53,082 nucleotides of DNA from Acidobacteriota bacterium (GTDB taxonomy: Bacteria > Acidobacteriota > Vicinamibacteria > Vicinamibacterales > UBA2999): positions 1 to 53,082 of the forward strand of contig CANIBQ010000028.1 in NCBI GenBank assembly GCA_947465645.1, written 5' to 3'. Shown here one piece after another: positions 40,641 to 48,738 of this stretch; within the stretch, counting starts at the first letter, position 1, and the number at the start of each line of letters is the position of its first letter. The notes beneath the pieces were generated by a model that did not search any database, was not told the origin of the DNA, and saw only the letters and a list, made by a program, of their open reading frames with translations. The position numbers and the translations under genes were made by a program.

Positions 40641-43193
40641 ATGAGTCAGGACAACGGCAAGCTGAAGATCGTGCCTTCAACGCATTCAGTCATCATCATC
40701 AACCAGCCGATGGTCCGGGACTATTCCACAGGGGGTGGACACGGCCCCGAAGACACCCTCGTCGAAGGCGACGATCGCATCGTCACCAAGAAATGGCAGG
40801 GCTACCCGCCGGTGAATCTCAACGTGGTGGGAAAGGCGAACGCGCCGCTCCCCGAGGTCGCGATACCGCGATTTATCGGCACAGCGCTGTACGCCACCCG
40901 CGTGCAGTTTCCCAACATGCTGCACTGCAAGCTTCTCGTCAGTCCCCATCCACGGTCGCGGGTTCGTGGACTGGACGTGTCGGCCGCGGAGCGGATGCCG
41001 GGCGTCGCCTACATCCTGACGTCTCGAAACGCCCCGGCGACGTTTCCGATGCCGGTAGACCTCAATTACGCGGGCGCCATGGTCGCGATCGTCGCGGCTG
41101 ACACCGAAGATCAGGCCGAGGATGCCGCGGAGGCCATCAAGGTCGACTACGAAGTGCTGCCGTTCGCGGCGACGCTCGCCCAGGTGATGCAGCCGAACGC
41201 ACCGGTCCTCCGCGAAGGCGGCAACCAGACCCGCCTGGGGCGTCCCGGTCAGCCCGGCTATGACGCCACCGTCACCCGCGTGCTCCAGTACGGTGATGTC
41301 GAGCAGGGGTTTCGAGAGTCCGCCGTGGTTCGGGAGTTCACCTACTACTTCGGAGGCGCGCGCCCGGTTCCGCTGCAGCCTGCCAGTTGCGTCGCCAAGT
41401 GGGATGGCGACCACCTGACGATCTGGGCCATGTGCCAGCGCATCTATCCGCAGCGAAGGGAACTGGCCGAAGGCCTGGGCATCGACGAGTCGCGCATTCG
41501 ATTCATCGACAAGTGGAATGGCGGCACCTTCGGTCCCGATACCGGATCCGGACGGTTCCAGGTGTTCATTTCACACATCGCAAAGATGACGGGCCGGCCC
41601 ACGAAGATCGCGCTCCCGAAGGACCACGAGCTCGCGCAGATGTCGGTGAAGCCGGAGACCATTACGCGGTTCAAGGTGGGGGCGACGAAGGAGGGCAAGA
41701 TCATCGCCTGCCAGCGCGAGTACTTCATGGCGTCCGGCGCCACCAACACACGCAGCGCGGGAGGCGGCCGTTCAGAGCTATACCTGCATATCGTGCCGAA
41801 CTGGAAAGAAATCGGCCACAACTACATGACCAACTCGCAAATCATCGGAGCGTCGCGTAGCAACGAACAGCAGGAATTCAAGTTCGCCTGGGAAAGCATG
41901 ATGGACGAAATGGCGGAAGCCATGGGGATGGACCCCGTCCAGTTCCGCCTCCTGAACATCCAGAAACCTGGGACCCGGGTTTCGTACGAAGCGGGAGGTC
42001 CCACCATGACGCCGATGCCGGAGGGCGAAAAGGACACGCTGACCTACGATTCGTACGCATCGCTCGAGGTGCTGCAGGAGGGCGCGAAGGTCATTGGATG
42101 GAACCAGAGAAATCCCGTGCCCGGCGGCAACCCCGGACGGTTCAAGAAAGGACTGGGCGTCGCGAATTCCCAACACCATGCGGGCCGCGTAGGGTACCGC
42201 GAGGGAGAAGTCGGTTTTGAACGGATCATGGCGGAAAACGCCGCGGGCGGCGGTGCGTTCGAAGGCGCTGGGGCCGGCGCTCCCTACAACGCGGTGGTGG
42301 AGTCGAGGGTGGACGGCAATGTCTACCTGCACTTCGCCCAGCCGGACAGCGGCACGAACCACGGCACGTCGATGGCGGCCCTGGTCGCGGAAATCCTCGG
42401 CTTCACCAGCCTGGCCCGTATGCGGGCGGTCTGGGGCGACACCGACCTGGCGCCATCGGCCCCGGGTTGGAACAGCGGTCTGACCACCCAGTTGCAGGGC
42501 GGGGCGTTGAACGCCGCTGCCGACAAGCTCCGGAAGGATCTGCTGACCCGCGCCTCGGCGCTGTTGAAGGTAGACGCAGCGGATCTGGACATCCGGGACG
42601 GGGTCATCTCGTCTCGCGCCAATCCCAGGAACCGCACCACTTTCGCCGCGCTGGCGAAGGCGAACGGCGGCGTCATCCGCATGCCGGGCGCAGCCGTGCA
42701 TCCGGGCTCGATTGGCCGCGCCCTCAACCGGGGCGTCGGCGCATGCTTTGCGGAGGTCGAGGTCGACACGTGGACGGGCCATTGGCGCTTCCTGAGGTCG
42801 GCGTACTGCCATGACAGCGGCAACGTCATCAACCCGCTGCTCGCTGAAGGCGACATGACGGGTTCCCTGGCGCAGAGCTTACAAATGACCACCGACTCGA
42901 TTCCAAACGACAAGGAATTCGCGGGCATCCGTCACTACAGCGTCGGCTATCTCTCCTACCGGCTGCCCACGATCATGGACCTGCCGGAACAGACCCAGGT
43001 TTTCGTGAACAGTCTGGAGCCGCGCTGGTTTTTTGGAACGAAAGGGTTCGCCGAGACGAGCATCGGGGCGGTACCGGGGGCGGTCGCGAACGCGATCTAC
43101 AACGCCTGCGGGGTGCGGATTCGGGAGCATCCGATCACGCGCGAGAAGATCATGGCAGGGCTGAAGGCAAATCAGGCCAAGCCACGGGCGTAA
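40641..43193 (+). CDS. Xanthine dehydrogenase family molybdopterin-binding (large) subunit
   Basis: An 850-residue catalytic subunit of the molybdenum hydroxylase family. The N-terminal domain (IPRFIGTALYATRVQFPNMLHCKLLVSPHPRSRV; EDAAEAIKVDYEVLP) is the aldehyde-oxidase a/b hammerhead. The molybdopterin domain has PLQPASCVAKWDGDHLTIWA, DKWNGGTFGPDTGSGRF, HFAQPDSGTNHGTSMAALVAEILG and the C-terminal GTKGFAETSIGAVPGAVANAIYNACGVRI, where the Glu of FAET matches the catalytic Glu. ATG 40641 follows GGGGTGAGCG. The FAD and [2Fe-2S] subunits expected beside it are absent, so it is an orphan here. Substrate (purine, aldehyde or N-heterocycle) is unknown. Confidence 0.9.
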   Translation: MSQDNGKLKIVPSTHSVIIINQPMVRDYSTGGGHGPEDTLVEGDDRIVTKKWQGYPPVNLNVVGKANAPLPEVAIPRFIGTALYATRVQFPNMLHCKLLVSPHPRSRVRGLDVSAAERMPGVAYILTSRNAPATFPMPVDLNYAGAMVAIVAADTEDQAEDAAEAIKVDYEVLPFAATLAQVMQPNAPVLREGGNQTRLGRPGQPGYDATVTRVLQYGDVEQGFRESAVVREFTYYFGGARPVPLQPASCVAKWDGDHLTIWAMCQRIYPQRRELAEGLGIDESRIRFIDKWNGGTFGPDTGSGRFQVFISHIAKMTGRPTKIALPKDHELAQMSVKPETITRFKVGATKEGKIIACQREYFMASGATNTRSAGGGRSELYLHIVPNWKEIGHNYMTNSQIIGASRSNEQQEFKFAWESMMDEMAEAMGMDPVQFRLLNIQKPGTRVSYEAGGPTMTPMPEGEKDTLTYDSYASLEVLQEGAKVIGWNQRNPVPGGNPGRFKKGLGVANSQHHAGRVGYREGEVGFERIMAENAAGGGAFEGAGAGAPYNAVVESRVDGNVYLHFAQPDSGTNHGTSMAALVAEILGFTSLARMRAVWGDTDLAPSAPGWNSGLTTQLQGGALNAAADKLRKDLLTRASALLKVDAADLDIRDGVISSRANPRNRTTFAALAKANGGVIRMPGAAVHPGSIGRALNRGVGACFAEVEVDTWTGHWRFLRSAYCHDSGNVINPLLAEGDMTGSLAQSLQMTTDSIPNDKEFAGIRHYSVGYLSYRLPTIMDLPEQTQVFVNSLEPRWFFGTKGFAETSIGAVPGAVANAIYNACGVRIREHPITREKIMAGLKANQAKPRA

Positions 43194-43248
43194 TGCGCTA
43201 CAATTTACGGCGACATACGGCCACCGACTCGTCCTCTTAGGAGAGGCA

Positions 43249-44625
43249 ATGCCGAATAAAAGCAACAGTAGACTCGCAATTCTCGCCGCCGGCATCGTCG
43301 CCGTAGGCATCGTGTCGTTCGGGCCGCGCGTCGGCGCCGCTCGGCTCGTGTCCATCCAGGAGACCCCGCTCGGCGACATGTGCGCGCTGCCGGAAGCTCC
43401 TTCGATGACCCGGGCGGAATGGCTGGAGCAGTGGCAGCAAGACCAGATGGTCCTGCAGCAGCCCGCCTTCAGGCCGACCGGACTGCTCGCGGCGCTGGCA
43501 CAGGGCGTTCCCGAACGCCAGACCACGCCGGAACGGCGGCGGGTCGAGCAGCTTCCGGCGCTGCGGGAGATTACCCGGAAACCCGAGCCGCGCATCCTGG
43601 GCGATACGTATCCGACCTTCACGGCGATCGGCGTCTTCGCGCCGCTGAACCAGATCGTCATCCAGGATAACAACCTGTGGTCTACCTGGATCTTCAATCG
43701 CACGGACAATTCGGCCGCGCCGACGGCGCCTCCCACCAAGCCGAAGCGGGTCATCCAGGGTGATGACACCCACATTCAGTTCAACAACGGCATCTACATC
43801 GACCAGGAGAATGGCGACATCTACTCCGTCGAGTCGGACACCGGCGACAAGATGCTGGTGTTCAGCGTCGAAGCGGGCGGCAACGCGACGCCCAAGCGCC
43901 TGCTCCACACGCCGCACCGTGTCTACGGCATCGGGGTCGATGAAGCCCGCGACGATATCTACGTGACCGTCGAGAACCCGGCGGAAATCGTGATCTACAA
44001 GAAGGGCGCGCAGGGCGAGGACCAGCCGACCCGCCGGATTGCCGGCCCGCGCACCGAGCTCCACGCCCCGCACGGCATCGTCGTGGACGAGAAGAACCAA
44101 CTGCTTTACGTGAACCACTGGGGCCAGGCGGCGGACTTCCGCACCCCGGGCACCGGTCAGTTCCTCGAGGCGGCTATCAACGTCTATCCGCTCGGAGCCG
44201 ACGGCGACGTCGCGCCGATCCGCGTGATCTCGGGCAGCCGAACGCAGTTGAATTGGCCCGGCAACATGGCGCTCGACAAGGCGACCGGCGACCTGTTTGT
44301 CGCCAACGACATGGGACAGTCAGTGCTCGTGTTCACGGGGATGGCCTACGCGCGCGGCAACGTGCCGCCGACCCGCGTCATCAAGGGGGATCGCACCAAG
44401 CTGCTCAACCCGACTGGGGTGGCGGTGGACCACGAGAACAAGGAGCTGTGGGTCTCGAATCTGGGTAGCGCGTCGGCGGTCGCCTTCCCGCTGAACGCGA
44501 ACGGCAACGTCGCGCCGCTGCGCGTCATCCGCGCCGCACCGGACGGCCACCGCAACCTGACGTTCGGCAGAACGACGGCGGTCGTCTACGACAGCAACCG
44601 CGAGGAGATCCTCACCCCGAATTGA
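43249..44625 (+). CDS. NHL-type beta-propeller secreted protein, first part before in-frame TGA
   Basis: 458 residues before a TGA at 44623-44625. The protein starts with an export segment (RLAILAAGIVAVGIVSFGPRVGA) after a good AGGAG. The repeats follow the pattern P-x-R-x-I-x-G-x-x-T-x-L-x-x-P-x-G-I-x-V-D-x-x-N-x-x-L-Y-V-x-N, e.g. RRIAGPRTELHAPHGIVVDEKNQLLYVNHWG and TRVIKGDRTKLLNPTGVAVDHENKELWVSN. The stop occurs within the repeat array, in the same frame as the next open frame, which carries on with further repeats. Likely one gene of about 730 codons. It is located 55 bases after the molybdopterin gene; a TACAAT box at 43199 might be a -10. Confidence 0.8.
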   Translation: MPNKSNSRLAILAAGIVAVGIVSFGPRVGAARLVSIQETPLGDMCALPEAPSMTRAEWLEQWQQDQMVLQQPAFRPTGLLAALAQGVPERQTTPERRRVEQLPALREITRKPEPRILGDTYPTFTAIGVFAPLNQIVIQDNNLWSTWIFNRTDNSAAPTAPPTKPKRVIQGDDTHIQFNNGIYIDQENGDIYSVESDTGDKMLVFSVEAGGNATPKRLLHTPHRVYGIGVDEARDDIYVTVENPAEIVIYKKGAQGEDQPTRRIAGPRTELHAPHGIVVDEKNQLLYVNHWGQAADFRTPGTGQFLEAAINVYPLGADGDVAPIRVISGSRTQLNWPGNMALDKATGDLFVANDMGQSVLVFTGMAYARGNVPPTRVIKGDRTKLLNPTGVAVDHENKELWVSNLGSASAVAFPLNANGNVAPLRVIRAAPDGHRNLTFGRTTAVVYDSNREEILTPN

Positions 44626-45441
44626 GTGAACCATCCGCAGGTTGCGGCATTCGCCCGTGAGGCGAAGCAGAACGCCATTCCGACTCGCAAGATCGAAGGA
44701 CAGCTCTCCCGTCTCGGCCGTACCGTCCACGACATGATGTTCGACGCCATCCACGACGAGCTCGTGGTTCCCAGCCCGTTCGCGCAGGCGGTGCTCACGT
44801 TCCGCGGCGGCGCCGACGGCGAGGAGCCGCCGATCCGCATCATCCAGGGACCCAGGACCCAGATCGTCGCCGAGCGCGGCATGGACAAGGTGACGATCGA
44901 CGCGATCAACAACGAGATCTACGTCGCCACCAGCCTGGAGCGCGTGCTGGTGTTCGATCGCGAGGCGAACGGGGACGTGCCGCCGAAGCGCGTGCTGGGC
45001 GGACCGAAGACGCGGATCGACGGCTACGGCCGGCCGCCGATGCGCGTCGACAACAAGAACAACCTGCTGCTGATTGCCAACGGCACCTCCGAGATCCTGA
45101 TCTTCGATCGGCTGGCGAGCGGCGACGTGCCGCCGAAGGCGGTGATCCCCGGGCCGTCGGGTATCTGGCAGTTCGAGGTCTTCAACGACATGATCGTCTA
45201 CCCGCGCGGCAACAACATCGTCGCCTGGAGCGTTCACAACACCGGCGACGGCGCGCGGCCGCTGCTCAGCATTCCCGTCGACCTCGGCGCGCGCGCGGCG
45301 CAGCTCGGCATCGCGCTGAACCCCAAGTACAAGGAAGTGGTAATCGCGACCGGGCAAGGGAACGAGTTGCGGACGTTCCACGTGCCGGAGCTGTTCGACA
45401 TGCCAGCTCCAACCCCCGCCTCGCGCACCGCCGCGCGATAG
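44626..45441 (+). CDS. NHL-type beta-propeller protein, continuation after in-frame TGA
   Basis: 271 residues in the same frame directly behind the TGA of the preceding entry (GTG is the next codon; no Shine-Dalgarno). It continues the same propeller pattern: EEPPIRIIQGPRTQI, MDKVTIDAINNEIYVATSLERVLVFDREANGDVPPKRVLGGPKTRI, LLLIANGTSEILIFDRLASGDVPPKAVIPG. It ends in a Pro/Ala-rich tail and is followed by a strong hairpin. Best read as the 3' half of one gene. Homology across the stop suggests loss by point mutation, or read-through of the codon. Confidence 0.75.
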   Translation: MNHPQVAAFAREAKQNAIPTRKIEGQLSRLGRTVHDMMFDAIHDELVVPSPFAQAVLTFRGGADGEEPPIRIIQGPRTQIVAERGMDKVTIDAINNEIYVATSLERVLVFDREANGDVPPKRVLGGPKTRIDGYGRPPMRVDNKNNLLLIANGTSEILIFDRLASGDVPPKAVIPGPSGIWQFEVFNDMIVYPRGNNIVAWSVHNTGDGARPLLSIPVDLGARAAQLGIALNPKYKEVVIATGQGNELRTFHVPELFDMPAPTPASRTAAR

Positions 45442-45460
45442 GCGGCCGCTTGAACCACGC

Positions 45461-45492
45461 TCAGTGCCGGTCCCTTCGGGGGCCGGCACTGA
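45461..45492 (+). terminator. Stem-loop with UUCG loop after the propeller gene
   Basis: The arm tcagtgccggtccc (45461-45474) pairs with ggggccggcactga (45479-45492) around a TTCG loop, 14 pairs with one G-T. It follows the stop at 45441 by about 20 bases. The UUCG tetraloop and position favour a transcription terminator or RNA-stabilising hairpin, although the U-tract is missing. Confidence 0.7.
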
Positions 45493-45612
45493 ACCCCTGC
45501 AATACTTCCCCGATTACCGCATCCTCGTTTTGTCGATCCGCCAGACCTTCGTTCGACCAGGGCGAAGGCGGCCGCGTCGAAGAAGCGGCCGGAGAAGAGT
45601 TAGTCTTCAAGG

Positions 45613-45873
45613 ATGATTGACGTCCTGGGCTTTGCCGCGGCCACGCTGACTACACTCGCCTTCCTGCCGCAGGTGTTGAAGTCGTGGAAGCGCCGCTCCG
45701 TGGACGACCTCTCGCTGGCGATGCTGGTGGCGTTGAATCTCGGGATCGTGCTCTGGATCGCCTACGGCCTGGCCATCGCGGCGGTCCCCCTCGTGGTCGC
45801 CAACATCGTCACGCTCGTGTTCACCGCGACACTACTGGGACTCAAGATCGGCGTCCGGCCCAGCCAGGGCTGA
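45613..45873 (+). CDS. SemiSWEET sugar transporter
   Basis: An 86-residue protein of three TM helices with PQ-loop motif: DVLGFAAATLTTLAFLPQVLKSWKRRSVDDLSLAMLV, then helices NLGIVLWIAYGLAIAAVPLV and ANIVTLVFTATLLGLKIG. This is the size and pattern of bacterial SemiSWEETs, which dimerise to move sugars down their gradient. The Asn of VANIVTLV matches the substrate-site Asn. ATG at 45613. Not obviously in an operon with its neighbours. Confidence 0.93.
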   Translation: MIDVLGFAAATLTTLAFLPQVLKSWKRRSVDDLSLAMLVALNLGIVLWIAYGLAIAAVPLVVANIVTLVFTATLLGLKIGVRPSQG

Positions 45874-45884
45874 TACACTTCCGC

Positions 45885-45901
45885 CCGCCCCTTCGGGGTG
45901 G
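45885..45901 (+). terminator. Small hairpin after the SemiSWEET gene
   Basis: ccgcccc pairs with ggggtgg around a TTC loop with one G-T pair, 12 bases after the stop codon. No U-tract; terminator status is uncertain. Confidence 0.35.
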
Positions 45902-45933
45902 CCGGCATAGACATGGGAAGGACATACCGCTAA

Positions 45934-46626
45934 ATGGCTGAGACCGTTGAATTCAAGAGCAATGGCAATACCGCATCGGGATACCTGGCAACGCCCGCCT
46001 CGGGCTCGGGCCCGGGTGTGTTGGTGATCCAGGAGTGGTGGGGTCTCGATTCGGAGACCAAGCGGCAGACGGATCGCCTCGCCGCCGACGGCTTCGTCGC
46101 GCTGGCGCCGGATCTGTATCACGGCGAACTGGCGGGACATACCGAGATGGACAAGGCCGGCAAGCTGATGCACAGCCTGCCTCCCGATCGCGCGGGCCGC
46201 GACATGAGCGGCGCGATCGACTATCTCGCCAGCCACAAGGCCGTCACCGGCACAGGCATCGGCGTCGTCGGGTTCTGCATGGGCGGCATGCTGGCGTTCA
46301 TCATCGCCGCCCATCGTCCCGACAAGGTCAAGGCCGTCGTGCCGTTCTACGGCTTTCCACAGGGTGACACGGAGCCCGATTGGTCGAAGCTCGGCGCCTC
46401 GATCAGCGGACACATGGCGGAGAAGGACGACTTCTTCCCGCCGGCCGCGGCTCGCGCCCTCGAGGCCAAGCTGCGCGCGATGGGCAAGGACGTCACCCTG
46501 ACCGTGCATGCAGGCACCGGCCACGCGTTCATGGCGAGCCACAACGCGCTCGGCACGCACGATGCGGCCACGGCGCAGAAGATCTGGCCCGAGGTCGTGT
46601 CGTTTCTGAAATCGAAGCTTCAGTAG
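45934..46626 (+). CDS. Dienelactone hydrolase family protein
   Basis: A 230-residue alpha/beta-hydrolase of the DLH family. Visible triad: nucleophile C115 in GVVGFCMGGM, Asp (D165 or D166) in AEKDDFFPP, H197 in HAGTGHAF; E34 in VIQEWWGL is the accessory Glu. DLHs hydrolyse dienelactones in chlorocatechol breakdown, but similar enzymes have other small-ester substrates, and no aromatic-degradation genes are nearby. GGGAAGGA about eleven bases ahead of ATG 45934 can serve as ribosome-binding site. Probably monocistronic. Confidence 0.92.
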   Translation: MAETVEFKSNGNTASGYLATPASGSGPGVLVIQEWWGLDSETKRQTDRLAADGFVALAPDLYHGELAGHTEMDKAGKLMHSLPPDRAGRDMSGAIDYLASHKAVTGTGIGVVGFCMGGMLAFIIAAHRPDKVKAVVPFYGFPQGDTEPDWSKLGASISGHMAEKDDFFPPAAARALEAKLRAMGKDVTLTVHAGTGHAFMASHNALGTHDAATAQKIWPEVVSFLKSKLQ

Positions 46627-46630
46627 CGCG

Positions 46631-47246
46631 TCAGGTAATGGAACACCCTGGCCGGCCGGCCTCGACGACCAGCGAGCCGCCGGTCCGGATGGGCTGATTC
46701 GGCACCGCTACGCCCTGCAGGATCCTGAAGTCGGCCTGCAGGGCGCGGGGTGTCGCCGTGCAGGCGATGTATCCCCTGCGCGCGGCGTCGCACTTGATGT
46801 GGGGATTGTCAGGGACGCGTCTGTTCCCACTCGGGCGACACGTCACTGCCATCGCCGTTCGACGTGACCCCGATTCCAGGCCTGACACCTCGACGTGCAC
46901 GCTGTGTCCCAGCTCAGGCCGCGCGAGCGTCGTCCCGGTGCGTGCGATCGTCCGGAACGCCGGGTCTGGCGCCACTTCCCAGCCGACCTCGACGTTCGCC
47001 ATCGGCATCCCGCCGCCCTCGAGGGGCTTCGGCGCCAGCCGCGTCCAACAGAACGACGCCGTCGGGCAGTGGATCGCCCGATGCGACGCCCAGCGTGAAG
47101 GGATACGCGGCGAAGGCCGGGGCGGCCAGCAGGCGAACACCGTCGAGCGGCCGCGCGACCGCGCCGGCGCCAAGCACCCACGCGATCTTCAGCAGCTCGC
47201 GGCGAGACAGACCGGCCGGCGCGCGATCGTCGAAGCTCAGCGTCAA
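46631..47246 (-). pseudogene. phoD: PhoD-type alkaline phosphatase/phosphodiesterase, multiply disrupted
   Basis: The N-terminus has a Tat signal ([21 protein letters not shown]) and [18 protein letters not shown]. At about 47047 one extra base shifts the frame: CTGT-TGG instead of CTG-TGG, after which [25 protein letters not shown] follows in another frame. After [11 protein letters not shown] the whole central metallophosphoesterase domain is absent. The next recognisable pieces are the fragment [18 protein letters not shown] in a third frame and then [17 protein letters not shown] and the tail [16 protein letters not shown] in the second frame. The product cannot be functional. It lies eight bases behind the stop of the phytase-like gene and was probably co-transcribed. 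Confidence 0.8.
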
Positions 47247-47254
47247 TTGCGGCC

Positions 47255-48613
47255 TCAGTTCACCGGCGTTGGGAGCTCGATGTAGAAGATCTTGCTCTTC
47301 ACCATAGTGTCGTTGCTCAGCTTGCGGCCCGCATCAAACGTCGCGGTGTCGACGAGGCCGAAGTCGTTGTCGTTGGCCACCGCCAGCACGTTGCCGCGCA
47401 CGAGGGCAATGCCCTCAATCTTGTTCGGCAACCCGAGAGGAGTGAGATCGACCACCAGCGTCTTCAGCAAGAGGTTGACACCCTGGCTGGCCGGATTCTG
47501 CAGTGTTTCCAGCGCCGGGGTCGAGGCAACCGGCGAGGCGGCCACGGTATCCCAGGCACTGCCCAGGATGTTCGTGGCGCCCGACACGTCCACGCGGTAG
47601 ACCTTGGCCGCCGTGTCGGTCCGTTCGTCAACGAGGAGCGACGTGGCGCTGATCGCGGACAGGCCCGAAATCTTCATCTCACCCGGAATGACAGGGCACC
47701 CGGCCGCCTGACCGAGGAAGGCGCAGACCTCGTCGAACTGGTACACGTACTCGCCCGTCACGCGTTCCGAGCCGATGTCGAACCTGAAGATCCGGACCAT
47801 CCGTGAGAGTCGGCCCAGGGCTGTCGTCGGATAGTCGAGCGGACCCTGCATGGCGATGAAGAGCGTCGTCTCATCCGGCGTGATGGCGATGCCTTCGAAG
47901 CCGCGGTTCTGCCGACGCGCGTTCAGAATCTTGGGGAGGTACTTCTTCACCCGGTAGTTGGGCGTCGTCGCCAGCGTCGAGGAAAGCAGGGAATCGACGG
48001 GCACGAAACGGTCCATCACGCGGCCGTTGGAGGCCACCTGAACGAGCGACGGGCTGTACTCGTCGACCAGCCAGAACGTCCCGTTGCGCATGCGCACGAT
48101 GCCCTCGGTATCCAGCCCGTTGGGATTGCCGGCGATCACGTTCGCGCCGTTGAAGTCGTAGGGCGTTTCGTCGAAGACCGGCACGTTCGACAACCCCGTC
48201 ACCGGGTTGCCATTCGCGTCGAGGATCGGGAGCGCGCTCAGGATGCTGATGCGATCGTCGTGCACCCGCACGTACATGATGACGGGGTCGAACTTCGGCG
48301 CCAGGAATGTGCGCCTGCCGGGATTGCCGTTCGGCCCGCGGTCAGTGACGGCCCAGAACTCGTTGTACGAATCGTCCGGGTCGTGGAAGATGTCGCTGCC
48401 GAGCGACCCCATGCGCACACCGTGGTCATCGACGATGTGGTCAATTGAAAACGGAAACAGCCGGTTGTGGAACGCGCCAAGGGCCATGTCGGCCAGTTCC
48501 GCGACCTGGATCACCCGTGGCCCGGCCGCCGCGATAGTGGCTCCCGCTGCGGCGAACAATCCGAGACCGACTGCGCACACAGCGGCGCACACGATGCCTG
48601 CACGATTCATCAT
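47255..48613 (-). CDS. Esterase-like activity of phytase family protein
   Basis: A 452-residue exported protein of the esterase-like phytase family (PF13449-type propeller). ATG 48613 has GAGG upstream and starts the signal peptide MMNRAGIVCAAVCAVGLGLFAAAGA. Motifs: EFWAVTDRGPNG, NGLDTEGIVRMRNGTFWLVDEYSPSLVQV, NRGFEGIAITPDETTLFIAMQGPLD, KISGLSAISATSLLVDERTDTAAKVYRVD and NKIEGIALVRGNVLAVANDNDFGL. Asp and Glu residues in VTDRG, DTEG, VDEYS and GFEGIA are candidate metal or catalytic sites. It likely hydrolyses a phospho- or carboxyl-ester in the periplasm. The downstream phoD remnant suggests a former phosphorus-scavenging unit. Confidence 0.88.
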   Translation of the reverse strand: MMNRAGIVCAAVCAVGLGLFAAAGATIAAAGPRVIQVAELADMALGAFHNRLFPFSIDHIVDDHGVRMGSLGSDIFHDPDDSYNEFWAVTDRGPNGNPGRRTFLAPKFDPVIMYVRVHDDRISILSALPILDANGNPVTGLSNVPVFDETPYDFNGANVIAGNPNGLDTEGIVRMRNGTFWLVDEYSPSLVQVASNGRVMDRFVPVDSLLSSTLATTPNYRVKKYLPKILNARRQNRGFEGIAITPDETTLFIAMQGPLDYPTTALGRLSRMVRIFRFDIGSERVTGEYVYQFDEVCAFLGQAAGCPVIPGEMKISGLSAISATSLLVDERTDTAAKVYRVDVSGATNILGSAWDTVAASPVASTPALETLQNPASQGVNLLLKTLVVDLTPLGLPNKIEGIALVRGNVLAVANDNDFGLVDTATFDAGRKLSNDTMVKSKIFYIELPTPVN

Positions 48614-48738
48614 CGAATCCTCTGAAGGGACTGGTAGTACGTTGGAGCATCCATTGTACGCGAGGTGGATGACGCGCCTATGTCGACGCTGCGACAACCG
48701 TGTGACAGAGCAGAGCCGGCGGAGGGCGGCCCGCCGCT

